This document shows, piece by piece, positions 46,960 to 60,165 of a stretch of DNA of 64,000 nucleotides; the first letter of the stretch is position 1; each line of letters begins with the position of its first letter. The notes below the pieces were generated by a model. That model did no database searches. It was given only the letters and a program-made list of their open reading frames with translations, and had not been told where the DNA came from. The stretch is from Schistosoma mansoni. Its lineage: Eukaryota > Platyhelminthes > Trematoda > Strigeidida > Schistosomatidae. Location of the stretch: NCBI RefSeq assembly GCF_000237925.1, contig NC_031498.1:25926308-25990307 (forward strand). Reading direction: 5' to 3'. Both the position numbers and the translations under genes were made by a program.

Positions 46960-48645
46960 CTTTCAGACACCTCAAGTGAGCAGAAAGATGCATTTAAAGT
47001 CGACGAATAGCTAGCAAGTGCACAACAGATTAATAGTGAGTGCAATACTTCGGGCAATTTTAGTTCCAGCAAAATGACTTGTTCATTTTCAGCCAACAAA
47101 GTGCCAACAAATAGACTTCTATTGGAGCTAGAAAATCTTGGCATTGCCGGACCTCTCCTAAAATTTCTTAAGGATTTCTTAATAGGTCGTAGACAGGAAG
47201 TAAGGGTAAATTCGAAGTGCTTCACCTGGAGACCAGCACTTAGTGGAGCGCCTCAAGGTTTTCTTCTAGGTCTTTTACTTTTTATGCTGTATGTAAGTGA
47301 TCTCCCAAGTATAGTTGAGTCCCCAATGTCATTATACGCTGACGATGTAAAAATCTGCAGATTATTTATTTATTTGAACACATAAATATTGGTACAAGGA
47401 AACATCAGATATATATGCGCCACACAAAAATTGTCACTACATTTAATTGTGTGAGGGCTATGATACTGCCCGAGTGCCCAAACCAAAGCAGATGGTTTTC
47501 TTAAGGGGCCACACCCGGAGCCTTTGACCTACGGGTCTGATCCACAAGGCAGTGGAGTATCGTGAGGAGATGCAGTCCCATGGTAGCCAGTGATCGACGA
47601 TCGGTCCATACGCCATTTGTTCCCCCAGGATACTGAAGCCCATGTGCACCATTAGTTTGAAATCAGGGTTTTCCAACTCCCCTAGGTGGGTTTCCGTGTC
47701 CACCAACACATTTAAAGCGCCGGACACTCGCTTTTCGTCCTCTCAATTTTGTAAACAACGCTCCCGCCGCGAGGAGGTAGTGAGTAGGACTTCCCTGGCA
47801 GAGGCTGTATACGCGTGGCCATGTGAGAGCATTTCGAGAGTGGGCGGGCCCTACCCATTCTCGGCTGTACCAGGGTATTTGGGGGGACGCAGATGCATGC
47901 GCACTTCAGGCAGACTTAAAGACTGCGACTAACTGGTCTAAAGCGTGGCTGATGTCTATCAACGCGGCAGTGTTTACATGCACTTTGTGGGTACAAAGGT
48001 AAATAGGTACAGAATAGGGGAAGTGCACGTACACGTGATCCGGTCTCACAAGGATATTGGGGGTGACAGTGAGTTATGATCTTAAGACCACGGCCCACTT
48101 CCAGGAGGTTGCAGCTAAGGGGTTTAGAGCCCTATGGGCTTTAAGATGAACATTCGCCAAGTTAGACACTACTATGTTCACCACAGTATACACAACCTTA
48201 GTGAGAACTAAGGTTGGAAACTGCGTTGAGGCTGCAAGCCCCTGTTTAAAAAGTGATTCGGATATCCTGGGAGAAGTAAAGAGGGCAGCTACCCGTGCAA
48301 TTCCAGAACTCCGGGGTTTACCATACAAAGAGCGGCTTGAAAAGCTAGACCTCTCTACTCTGTCCTACTTCAGATTAAGAGGTGATCTGATTTCGATGTA
48401 CAGAATACTAAGAAATGATTTTGGACCTAATGCATCCTCTATTTTCCTTTCCACTAGATCGGGACATCTCAAAGGGCATAGCAGGAGAATTGAAAAGCCT
48501 AGGACGAGCGAAATACCCGTGGCATACGGGTTTTCACACCGAGTCATCAATTCTTGAAACCTGTTGACCGTAGTAGTGTCTTCACCCTCAACCGGCTCAT
48601 TCAAGAGGAGACTAGACACTCGCAGAAGCATACTAGGGAAGGAAT
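46960..48645 (+). mobile_element. Broken CR1-like LINE RT (left arm), with nested insertion
   Basis: RT sequence begins near 47070 (KVPTNRLLLELENLGIAGPL), continues with APQGFLLGLLLFMLYVSDLP and the catalytic LYADDVKI near 47340, and is then interrupted by the repeat at 47363-47888. It resumes at about 47895 with ADLKTATNWSKAWLMSIN and runs through the thumb (RLEKLDLSTLSYFRLRGDLI) to FKRRLDTRRSILGKE near 48635. Several frame changes and stops occur. The mirror copy occupies about 55480-57165. Confidence 0.8.
47363..47888 (-). mobile_element. Retroposon-like repeat with (TAAA)n tail, nested in the CR1 RT
   Basis: GCAGAT occurs on both sides (47357-47362 and 47889-47894), consistent with a short target-site duplication that splits the CR1 reading frame just after its YADD motif. 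The element runs on minus, with its TAAATAAATAA tail at the left. Same family as 545-1012 and 59462-59988. Confidence 0.7.
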
Positions 48646-49269
48646 AACACAGGCAGTAGGCCCTCTGTCCTTACTACATAAAGCTGAATCTGAGCCTACA
48701 CTCATTTCAAAAAAATATATTTGTCGGTTTTGACTTAATAGCCATTCTTTAAATTGTAAATTTTGGCTGCGTGTTAATTCAGAGGCATTCATAACCAAAA
48801 TATCTTAGACGACACAACTTAGCCTTGACATACCCAACCGTCGTAGATCAGCTGTTTACCTACCTTAAATCATTTAAACTTCGACCTGGAATTGCTCAAT
48901 GCACAAGTAGCCTGAATCTTCAATCTTTTTCAAGCTGAAATTAAGGACGAATAGCTTCTTGAATTTTTAGTCTAATGCATTTTGGATGAGTTATCCATTC
49001 AAATGTTAAAGTGAATTTTCCATCTTGATCTTACAAGAATCGGAAATAATGGCCGAAACTATGAATACCATATTGGTTGTTAATTATTGTAAACAGGTTG
49101 AGAGGGTCTATTACTAGATGTGAGCTTGATGACAATAAACTAAACAGAGACAAAAATGTCGCAACAGACGGTGATACATAGTACAAACACACTCGTTCCC
49201 GAGCAGGTGAGAGCCCAATAAACCCATACGTGGTTCCATAAGATGCGCACCCGCTTATGTCCCACAGCC

Positions 49270-52200
49270 TATAAAAGGTGCTAACAGCCTAACTCTCATT
49301 GGCTCTGTATGTTTTGTTTCTCGAGCAAAACATTATTCATTCAAGAAGCCATTAACCCTCTAGCGTTAACTAACAGAATAGCTGACGAGGGCTGTCCCGG
49401 TACTGATAACGAAGGTTGTGTCAGTGTCGTAAGTGCTGTCACAGCACGTGCCAGACATTCAACTCTGCAACACGAAATAAAGCTTTCTACCACGATACAC
49501 CATTAAGTATTAGTGGCCAAGTTGCTACGGTAGCGATTGATGATCCGGCTAGAACCATTATCGTCCAAAGTCGTTCTAATATGGATGCCAAGACTGATGG
49601 GAAATGGATGACGCGGGAACGTAGAAAAGAAGGAGAGATAACCAAAGAAAGTGCCCATTTAAATGAAAAGTCCTTGTTGGACTCACATTCTGCGTGTCAC
49701 ATTACTCCGCCAAAGTCGGGAAGTAAGATAGTATTTATCTCTATCGTAGATGGAAAGGTTTGGCCTCATCAAACATTGTCATAAGTCTGTAGTGACCTAA
49801 TTTTATGACAAGAACGCGATTGGTATAGTACAAACAATTATTATTATGACCAATTGTACCGGTGGTTGTTTTTACTGTACTTGTTTGTTTGACTGCACCA
49901 AAGACACTTTTCCTTTCGTTACCTATGAATTTACGCGAATTTGCTTACACTCGGCAGTTTCGCCCGTAAACTTTGGTACGTCTCGATATTGTTTCGATGT
50001 CACAAGATTTCCAACAAATATGCCTTATTGCAAACATCAACAGCCTTCTGGGTTTTGGCCTACCGAGGGATCCACCTCGATATCTGGCACATAATCTTCA
50101 TGTAGTGGTGATCATAGTGAATCGCGACTCGACGCCATCTACAAGTCATTCGCTCGACTCACACGACACTTTTACAAGGAAAGCTAACGGCAAGGTGCCA
50201 GTAGTTAACAAGCGGGATCTTAAATCACGGTCGAAAGCCGTGGACTCGACTTTTAAATAAGTCAAACATGTTTCTAGTTTAATTATTTGGAATCCGGAGG
50301 AGTCGGAAACAATGACCTTGCTCAAAGATACACACACGATCTGCAGTTAGTGGGGTCTGTCATCAGAAATGTACTGTCTGAAGAGGTTTCAAGGGTACAT
50401 GTCACGAAATTAATAGGACTCTGCAAATGGGTTGAAGGCAAGACCCAACAAAGAAGGATTTTGAAGTTAGTACTCGGGAATTTTAATGACAGGGACTTAA
50501 TATTGAATAACGTACGCAAAACTCGTGAGCCATATATTCGTATTCGACCAGGTTGGCCGCTTGAGGATTATTATTATTATTATTAATGGCTTTATTCAAT
50601 ATTATAATCTGGTACAATATAGAATTCCCAGCACGAGTTATTTCAACAAGCTTTTTACCAAAAAAAACAAAATAAAACAAACAAAAAACAGAAAAGGAAT
50701 AAAAAAGGTTTAAGAAAAACTGATTTTATACAAATTATCAAATTTGAAACGAACCAAGTGGAAGAATGCTCTTACAGAGTTAAGTACTCGGAAGCTAAAT
50801 GACGAAACGAACCTTACGATTAAGTGTTCTCAGGAAGTCAGGTTTGGGAAACCGATGCTTCCGAGACCTTTGTGGCTTGAACGTTTGATTCCCAAAACAT
50901 CCCAATTTGTGCTACACGAATTCTCGTAGTCTTCGAAATAAAATGTCCGAGCTAAGTTCGATGGTGTATGAATTAAGTCGCGATATAACTGTTGTCACAG
51001 AAACTTGGCTCACTGTTGATATAGACTGTCTTCCCATCATTGCAGGCTACATCTGCATTAGAAGTGATAGAGTTATAAGTCTCAAGGGGGGAGGCATAAT
51101 GTTATATGTTAGAGCTAACTGCGCGTACAATCAATCATATCGGAGGCGCTTGTTAGTGGTACATGTGAGGTAGAATGTTGTACATTTAGGTTTAGAAACG
51201 GGTTGTTGACTATAGGAGGAATATATCGTAGTCCGTGTTGTCTTTCTGACGACTTCATCCTAAGACAATTCTGTTCTCGGAGTAAGGCTTAATACTGTCT
51301 CATCACTGGAGAATTTACCGCATAACATATCAACTGGATAGCGCTCACAACTTCAGGTGTTGGTTTCGATAGCGAAATATTATCAACAACTATCCAGTAT
51401 GCACTTGTACAATGTATCGTAGAACCGACAAGGATTGGTTTGCAACATGGCCTATCATATCTAAACCTTGTCCTCACACACAACTGTGCAGGGGTCGTCG
51501 ACTGTCAGAACCTATTCCCACTAGTGAATAGTAACCATGTTGTACTTTAGAAGCTTGGCACTCAGGTCAATCAGCAATAAACAAACACATTGAAATCAAT
51601 CCAATTTATCAACCAATCAAGAAAATTATGCAGAAACATAGGGGCAAAAATCAAACCAATGGGAGATACAACCAAAACAAAGAAATAAACAATGACAGAT
51701 TTAAGGTCAATAAGAACCAATCAACATCGATGTGCACAGAACAAGCTATGAATCACATGTGGAGAGATTCAGACACTTCACTTCTACCCGAAGTTTGTGC
51801 TGATGATGTCGTTCAGAAGGATGATGAAAGCCCCACGACCAAACCATCCAGCCCAAAGAATAAACCCACATCAAAAACGTTGTACTTTCCTTTAAGTTCC
51901 GGACACAGTATGGAATTCGCATCGGTTCTACCCCGTCCCAATATCTGAAGGGTGAATATTCCGGCAATCAGAGGCTATGCTATCTCAATTGACTGGTCGG
52001 TCGATGATGATGGATCGATCGAAGACGAATGGAATGAGTTTAAGTTTACATTCGAGTTCGTAGCATAAACGTCTGTCCCATGGTCAACACGTAAGCTGCC
52101 AAATTGCCCTCCATGGGTTAATGAGGAAACCCGGAGCTTGGTAAAGCGTAGGAAACAATTCTGGGACTTATTCTTGTCAACAGGAAAAGCATCATTTAAG

Positions 52201-53410
52201 TGCGAATATAAAAATATCCGGAACATGTGTAAAAAGACCATAGCTAAATCCCGTACCACTTACGAGTTACAGTTGGCATATGATGGCCATACTTATCCGA
52301 AACGATTGTTTTTGTACGTTAAACGGCGAACAAAACGTAGTGATGGTATTTCCGTGTTACTGTTACACGAAAATCCAGATTTATTAGCTGAATCAGATAT
52401 AGAAAAAGCTGGGACTTTTTCAAACTATTTTAGTGAAGTCTTCTCTACGTGTAGTGTTACAAATACTTGTCTCAACCACGCCAAGATACCGGCTATAGGA
52501 TCTGTGCTTGTGACTGAGGAGACTACTCTTCCACCTAAAACTAACCTCAAATTTTTTACGATACCGAGCCCCAATGGGTTACACCCACGTTTGCTGTCAT
52601 CGCTTGCGGAAATCGTTTCAAGACCGTTCGCGATGCTCTTCAACATGCCTCTTTCACTCGCTCAACTCCCTAGAGACTTGAAAGACGCTATAGTCAGTCC
52701 TATATTTAAGGAGGGTCAGAGACGGATCGTACATGACTACCTGCCTGTCAGCCTAACCAGCATAGTCGTCAAGCTACTTGAAAGGATAATTCGGGTTAAG
52801 TTACCAAGTCACACAGATTCGTACAATCTGTTAACTCCCGAGCAACATGGGTTTGGTAACAAACGTTCATACTTGACTAAATTACTCATTGCGAGAGAGG
52901 ATTGGACAACGGCCCTAGATAACGGCCAGCCTGTGGATGTGATATTCACAGATTTTAGAAAAGTGTTTGACAGGGTTTCACACTTGGGTTCTATGCAGAA
53001 GCTCTCGAGCATTGGAATAACAGGTGCTATACAGGAATGGATAGGAAACTTCTTATGTGAACGCAGACAGAGAGTGAGTGTCAATGGAGTGCTATCCGAA
53101 CGGAAGCCTGTCAAAAGTGTTGTACCCCAAGGCACCATCTTAGGCCCTTTCCTTCTCTATGTTAATGAGTTGCCACTATTGCTTGAGTCGTCAACATTAT
53201 TGTTTGCGGATGTAAAAATCTGGAGAAAAATAAGATGTGAGGCTGATCATTTTGATCTCCAAGCTGACTTAGACCAATTAGTCAGATGGGCTCATGATTG
53301 GGGCTTAGAAGTCTATTTTAGGAAGAGCGTGCTCATGTACATCGAACACAGTAATGGTGACCACTATACTATTGATGGCACACCTCTTACACGCGTTCAA
53401 GAACACAGCA
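49270..53410 (+). mobile_element. CR1-like LINE with ORF1 and ORF2, heavily broken, in the spacer of the inverted duplication
   Basis: ORF1-like sequence includes a Cys-rich segment near 49416 (MCQCRKCCHSTCQTF) and a later part near 50350-50570 (LGNFNDRDLILNNVRKTREP). ORF2 starts near 50910 with the endonuclease (CYTNSRSLRNKMSELSSMVY, VVTETWLTVD). RT follows in a 460-codon frame (52138-53520): VSPIFKEGQRR, EQHGFGNKRSYLTK, VIFTDFRKVFDRVSHL, VPQGTILGPFLLYVNELP. The catalytic box reads LLFADVKIW, lacking one Asp of FADD. Frames change repeatedly between 49416 and 52138, and 3' similarity stops near 53410. A TAA-rich insertion at about 50567-50740 and another repeat at about 51600-51890 interrupt it. 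Confidence 0.8.
51726..51880 (+). repeat. Single copy of the foldback-type repeat inside the CR1-like LINE
   Basis: The block from GTGCACAGAACAAGC through ACCCGAAGTTTGTGCTGATG to CCAAAGAATAAACCCACATC matches the right arm plus spacer of the foldback at 41378-41614. It interrupts the LINE between endonuclease and RT. Confidence 0.75.
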
Positions 53411-53520
53411 AGCTGATTCCAGAAATGGTTGCAGGAATTAGTGTTTATAAATTGTATACAGCCAAACAGAATCTAGAATGCAAAAGCTCCGTGCCAAGTT
53501 ACCTTTCGAAGGCTACCTGA

Positions 53521-54893
53521 AGAACTAGAAACAAATAACAGACGTCAAAACAGTGAAAGTCCCAACACCTAGGGTTTCCTATAGTTGGTGTTCAGAGTCA
53601 GACGATTCCCAAACCACTATGAGTGGTGTGGGACATTATCTCACGTAGCTGAGCCTCAAATCAGTCTTCATAGCCTATCAAATAAAGTTCTGGAGCTTAG
53701 AAGTCCCAATATCAGTACAATTAGCAGAAACACGCTAACTTCTTAAATAAGTAACGATGAAATTTCTTGCTTGTAGGATTGGTAATCTAAGTTGTAGAGC
53801 AGGGAGAATTATCATGTACGTAAAAAATACCATAACCACGTGAATCCTTGGATGGTCTTACACGGCTCTAAAGCATATGAAATGGCCCAGTGTCAGCTGA
53901 AATGTAGGAGTAAAAACAGTACACTGGTCACGATCCCCCAGTAGTTTGTGGTGTAGAATAGATAATTTCCTCCTGCACAAACTCCAATCTTGATCAAACG
54001 GGTACCGAGACCCTAAAGTAGATAACTGCAGTCTTCCGTGAGTTCACAATTACCCCAATATACTTATAAATGACACATCGTGCAAACCGCTACCTTGGCT
54101 AACGTACATCTGCTCCAAACTTGATTGTGTTGTGTTTGATGGTGTTTCTTATGAACAGTTTCTGAGCGTTCCAGACTCTCTAATCTGGTAATTGGGTTTT
54201 ATTGAGTCGTAGTACATGGTAGTTCCAGGGCTCACTGTGTGCAACACCATCAATAGTTGAGCAGCATTTTATGGAGATCGAAATGGGGCTCAAAAGACAT
54301 CCATCTGATAAGTATGAAATCACGATACGAAGTAAAACGAATATAGCTCGTAGTATTGAGACTAGGAAATGTAGAATGTGCACTGAAGAGACTACTAGAG
54401 AGTGATACATTGTGTGGTTGGTGATATGGCTACAGAATGAGGAACGGAATATGGCCACAAGGTTAGACGTTGGATGGCTTATCGTTAAATGTTGCTTTAC
54501 TCAATTAATCTCGAGTTTTTCAGATGAATCGGCCAGTAGTTTGTTATTTTATGTCTCTCAATTGTTCAACTTCTATCTTTGTAAGCAGAACATCCAGCAA
54601 GAGTATTCCTCATATAATTTCTTCCGCATATTTGAATTTATTCAACAGATGAAATTAATTAAATAGCTTGCGTACCTTTGTTGTCAGTATGGTAGTCACA
54701 AACGCATTGTTGTCTTATATTTACAAGCTATTCACTTTGGAGGATTATTTAAGGCTACAACTTCACCTAAATTCAGTAGGACTTGCACCCCCTCGTGTAA
54801 TTATATTAAATTGACAGCACCATACTGAAAAATCCAACAAGAGACGTCTGAGGAATAGATCTATTCTGAAAATAATCAGTTAGACTAAAAGTG
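53521..54893. other. Spacer of the large inverted duplication: unassigned
   Basis: No gene recognised. Short open frames at 54180-54458 and 54412-54666 lack family motifs. The sequence may hold old repeats not otherwise present in the window. Confidence 0.4.
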
Positions 54894-55479
54894 ACGTATG
54901 GGTTTGTTGGGCTCTCACCTGCTCGGGAACGAGTGTGTTTGTACTATGTATCACCGTCTGTTGCGACATTTTTGTCTCTGTTTAGTTTATTGTCATCAAG
55001 CTCACATCTAGTAATAGACCCTCTCAACCTGTTTACAATAATTAACAACCAATATGGTATTCATAGTTTCGGCCATTATTTCCGATTCTTGTAAGATCAA
55101 GATGGAAAATTCACTTTAACATTTGAATGGATAACTCATCCAAAATGCATTAGACTAAAAATTCAAGAAGCTATTCGTCCTTAATTTCAGCTTGAAAAAG
55201 ATTGAAGATTCAGGCTACTTGTGCATTGAGCAATTCCAGGTCGAAGTTTAAATGATTTAAGGTAGGTAAACAGCTGATCTACGACGGTTGGGTATGTCAA
55301 GGCTAAGTTGTGTCGTCTAAGATATTTTGGTTATGAATGCCTCTGAATTAACACGCAGCCAAAATTTACAATTTAAAGAATGGCTATTAAGTCAAAACCG
55401 ACAAATATATTTTTTTGAAATGAGTGTAGGCTCAGATTCAGCTTTATGTAGTAAGGACAGAGGGCCTACTGCCTGTGTT

Positions 55480-57165
55480 ATTCCTTCCCTAGTATGCTTC
55501 TGCGAGTGTCTAGTCTCCTCTTGAATGAGCCGGTTGAGGGTGAAGACACTACTACGGTCAACAGGTTTCAAGAATTGATGACTCGGTGTGAAAACCCGTA
55601 TGCCACGGGTATTTCGCTCGTCCTAGGCTTTTCAATTCTCCTGCTATGCCCTTTGAGATGTCCCGATCTAGTGGAAAGGAAAATAGAGGATGCATTAGGT
55701 CCAAAATCATTTCTTAGTATTCTGTACATCGAAATCAGATCACCTCTTAATCTGAAGTAGGACAGAGTAGAGAGGTCTAGCTTTTCAAGCCGCTCTTTGT
55801 ATGGTAAACCCCGGAGTTCTGGAATTGCACGGGTAGCTGCCCTCTTTACTTCTCCCAGGATATCCGAATCACTTTTTAAACAGGGGCTTGCAGCCTCAAC
55901 GCAGTTTCCAACCTTAGTTCTCACTAAGGTTGTGTATACTGTGGTGAACATAGTAGTGTCTAACTTGGCGAATGTTCATCTTAAAGCCCATAGGGCTCTA
56001 AACCCCTTAGCTGCAACCTCCTGGAAGTGGGCCGTGGTCTTAAGATCATAACTCACTGTCACCCCCAATATCCTTGTGAGACCGGATCACGTGTACGTGC
56101 ACTTCCCCTATTCTGTACCTATTTACCTTTGTACCCACAAAGTGCATGTAAACACTGCCGCGTTGATAGACATCAGCCACGCTTTAGACCAGTTAGTCGC
56201 AGTCTTTAAGTCTGCCTGAAGTGCGCATGCATCTGCGTCCCCCCAAATACCCTGGTACAGCCGAGAATGGGTAGGGCCCGCCCACTCTCGAAATGCTCTC
56301 ACATGGCCACGCGTATACAGCCTCTGCCAGGGAAGTCCTACTCACTACCTCCTCGCGGCGGGAGCGTTGTTTACAAAATTGAGAGGACGAAAAGCGAGTG
56401 TCCGGCGCTTTAAATGTGTTGGTGGACACGGAAACCCACCTAGGGGAGTTGGAAAACCCTGATTTCAAACTAATGGTGCACATGGGCTTCAGTATCCTGG
56501 GGGAACAAATGGCGTATGGACCGATCGTCGATCACTGGCTACCATGGGACTGCATCTCCTCACGATACTCCACTGCCTTGTGGATCAGACCCGTAGGTCA
56601 AAGGCTCCGGGTGTGGCCCCTTAAGAAAACCATCTGCTTTGGTTTGGGCACTCGGGCAGTATCATAGCCCTCACACAATTAAATGTAGTGACAATTTTTG
56701 TGTGGCGCATATATATCTGATGTTTCCTTGTACCAATATTTATGTGTTCAAATAAATAAATAATCTGCAGATTTTTACATCGTCAGCGTATAATGACATT
56801 GGGGACTCAACTATACTTGGGAGATCACTTACATACAGCATAAAAAGTAAAAGACCTAGAAGAAAACCTTGAGGCGCTCCACTAAGTGCTGGTCTCCAGG
56901 TGAAGCACTTCGAATTTACCCTTACTTCCTGTCTACGACCTATTAAGAAATCCTTAAGAAATTTTAGGAGAGGTCCGGCAATGCCAAGATTTTCTAGCTC
57001 CAATAGAAGTCTATTTGTTGGCACTTTGTTGGCTGAAAATGAACAAGTCATTTTGCTGGAACTAAAATTGCCCGAAGTATTGCACTCACTATTAATCTGT
57101 TGTGCACTTGCTAGCTATTCGTCGACTTTAAATGCATCTTTCTGCTCACTTGAGGTGTCTGAAAG
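55480..57165 (-). mobile_element. Broken CR1-like LINE RT (right arm mirror copy) with nested repeat
   Basis: Reverse complement of 46960-48645, including the nested (TAAA)n-tailed repeat at about 56231-56763. Mirrored peptides are identical or nearly so, including the YADD motif region. All damage visible in the left copy is shared, so the duplication or allelic split came after the element had decayed. Confidence 0.85.
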
Positions 57166-58185
57166 GGATTCGGGCAATTTCTCTTTTTTCTCTCTCTCTC
57201 CCTATATATATATATATATATAGTTTTTCTAGGTGAAATTTCACTTAGGTAGCTGACCGGGCCCACATCTTTCGTTTTATAGGATAAAGTTTTCAAACTT
57301 AAAGTATGCTACCTACTTTTTTAATGATGGTGTATACATGGTACTAACTAGTGTACAGTTTTTATCGCATGACTAGAATCAGAAGCAAACATACACACTA
57401 GACTGACTAGAAACTAGTCTTATCGGCTGGTTTAGGCATCTGTGGTCGACTTACGGTTTTCTGTTGTTTCTGAAATGCTCACCAACCAGTGGTATGTCAT
57501 TAAGTTGGACCAAATTCATTGTTTAGTCATAAACATGCAAAGTCTAACATATGTGCTGGTCCAAGCTGTCATATGACGAAGAAAGTTAGCGAGACAAAAG
57601 CAAGAAAATCCGAATGTTCATATTTGTCATAGTGGGAAAATTAACAGAAAAGTGTGGTCTAAAGGGGGATTAACTAATCTCATTAATGCTTCAAAAGTAT
57701 CTAAAATCGAATATTAGAAGCTGATGCATATCTACTTTCATGAGCCATGTTTCACAAATGCAGAGCAATATAGAGCAGACTGCTGTGCTTTATATTGACC
57801 CGATAATTGGGAGGGGAATCTTACCTGCACAAATGGATCAAAGGCGAGATAGTATTTTACCCATTTCCTTCAGGTTATCATTAATTGTTCGTAGTTTTTG
57901 GTTTAGCGGGAATTACCGTAACGAGATCGTATTGTTTTTATTTTTTATTAATAACGGAAGCAGGTTTCTTGTAAGTGCAGGTATTTTTTACGAACTAAAG
58001 CTCTTTAAAGATGCTTGTTATGTGAGCGCGTTACCTGGTATTTTTTAAAAGTGCCACTAAATAATCATTCCATTTGTTATAAGATGCAACTCAGTCAAAT
58101 GACTTGAAAATTGCATTTGGTTGTGCTGAATATTACAACTACTGGAATTTTGCGTGTTGGTCACATCTCCAAATGTATAGATGAG

Positions 58186-58455
58186 TCAGTCAGTCAGCTA
58201 CAACGTAGGACCAATCACATATATGTATCGGTCTAAGTTACCATACCTCATTAGCACAACAAAACGAACACCGAATTCGTAGAAGTAGTTAATTTAGTGG
58301 TGGTAATATATAAAAGAACGATTGTATATAAGTATATAATACAGCAAGAAAGACAGATATGAAGCAATTTTAATCTCACAGTTTAAGGGAAGACAAAGAG
58401 TGTATACACCCACGCCATTGTGGTCGATTCTGAGTCATGTCACCCGAAGTCTCCG
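58186..58455 (-). mobile_element. RTE 3' fragment flanked by 12 bp target duplication
   Basis: TGTATAGATGAG lies at 58174-58185 and 58456-58467. Between them is a 270 bp, 5'-truncated copy of the RTE 3' end, with the (CTGA)n tail on the left (minus) and the AGAGTGTATACACC block on the right; it aligns with 19869-20145. The left arm of the large inverted duplication contains only the first ~35 bp of this same insertion (45883-45915), after which the arms stop matching. Confidence 0.9.
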
Positions 58456-59461
58456 TGTATAGATGAGAAGCTTATCGAACACATAATCTGTAGACTTAAT
58501 TTGTTCATGCACTTCATTTTTATTTATAAGTCAGAATCTTGGGTAATTCGAGTGATTAATGTCAAATTCTGTAATATTACGTAGTCGACTTCTGAGAAAG
58601 CCGAAACAACTAACAGTGAAGGATTACCAAACTTCCGTAGTAAATGGTGGGTTTGCTACGAGTTTCAGTGTTTACGGTTCATGTAACCTCACGTCTTGAA
58701 TCGTTAATTTTTCATACTTCTAAAGTTCTCCCATACTAATGAGATTATAAATCTGGATTTCGCGGACAAGTATCATGTTCTGACCTATCCCCTTTCTTAT
58801 GATGGCTAGTTGGATTCAGTAGCTTAGTTTTAGCAACTTATAAATACCTTGAAGTCGGTTCAACCCAATGTACTAGAAAGGAACTAATCGAGCGAAGGTT
58901 CGTTCCTTTTTATTTGTCAAATGTCAAAATGGGAATTTTCGCCAATATACTAAATTGGTCATCTAAGCATATCGATAGTTAGCCTTTTCAAACGGTTTTC
59001 TTAAAAACTCAATTTTTGTGTTCTATTATAATGTCTTAATATATTTTCGGCTTACTGTTGCTAATAGCTGTAATTAATTCCCCAAATACTCTTCTACTAC
59101 CGGCTTTATCACCGTCATTACGAAGAAATACGGAACAACATTAAGTCTGATAAGAAATTATCACTCTAGTTATTTAAAGGTAGAATCAAAATCGAGAAGT
59201 AATATCACCATTTAGCCTATGGATTGGCAAAAGTATAGTCTATGTAAACCACTGGATTTATCATTTCAGTATAACCTTATCGAATAACAGTCTATTTTGA
59301 ACCGAGACACATCAGTATTATGTAGTTGTTGCCCCTTAATTTCACGGAGAGCGGTACTTATTTACACAGCAACGACAGACATTCTGGCAATACAACTTTG
59401 ATTTCCCCCACGTATTGCGTAACCCTGTAGATTGAAGTGTTTCTTTCTCGATCTAGTTCAA

Positions 59462-59988
59462 GATTTTATTTTATTTTATTTGGATACGAATATTGGTACA
59501 AGGAGGCGCCAAATACATATACGTCACACAAGTCATTCGATCTGTTTGAGGGCCTGGATACTGCTTGGGCCCCCAGGTTGAGGCAGGTTGTTATCTTAGT
59601 GACCACTCCCGAGTCTTTGACCTAGAGATCTAATCCATAAGGCAGTGGAACAACGTCAGGAGATGTAGTCCCATGATAGCCGGTGACCAACAATAGGTTC
59701 ATATGCCATTTGCTTCCTCAGGATCCTGGAGCCCATGTACACCACAAGTTTGGAGTCAGGGTTTTTGACTCCCCTAGATGGATCCTCCATATCCACCGAC
59801 CCGGTTAAAGCGCCGGACATCCACTTTTTGTCCTGTCAATTTGGTAGACAACACCCCTTACCGCGAGAAGGCAGTGAGTAGAACTTCCGTGGGAGTGGCT
59901 GTATACGCGTGGCTATGTGAGAGCGTTTTGAGAGGGAGAACAGACTCTTCCCATCCTCGACCGTACCAGAGCATTTAGAGGCAAAGTA
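59462..59988 (-). mobile_element. Retroposon-like repeat with (TAAA)n tail, copy in right arm
   Basis: Same family as 47363-47888, with the tail at the left (minus orientation: AAATAAAATAAAAT). Its 5' part probably continues beyond a second insertion to about 60200. No open frame of note. Confidence 0.7.
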
Positions 59989-60165
59989 CCCACGGGACGA
60001 GAACCGGTGCTTTCAACGTGGTATGGTCGCCTTCAGTCTGGGCACCTGGGCAGTATCACAGCCCTCACACAAATCAAATGAGATTTGTGAAGCGCATATT
60101 TATCTGGTGCTTCCTTGTACCAATATTTATGTGTCTAAATAAGTAAATAAAACCCACGGGACGAG
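59988..60165 (+). mobile_element. Nested 150 bp insertion of the same repeat with 14 bp target duplication
   Basis: ACCCACGGGACGAG is present at 59988-60001 and 60152-60165. Between them is a 5'-truncated plus-strand copy of the (TAAA)n-tailed repeat ending CTAAATAAGTAAATAA. It is inserted in the older minus-strand copy at 59462, so the two tails point outward and look like terminal inverted repeats of one element. Confidence 0.85.

Noticed and set aside
47642-47932. 96-codon frame in the GC-richer repeat (and its mirror at 56193-56483)
   Set aside because: It lies within the (TAAA)n-tailed repeat, other copies of the family do not keep the frame open, and no motif is recognised.
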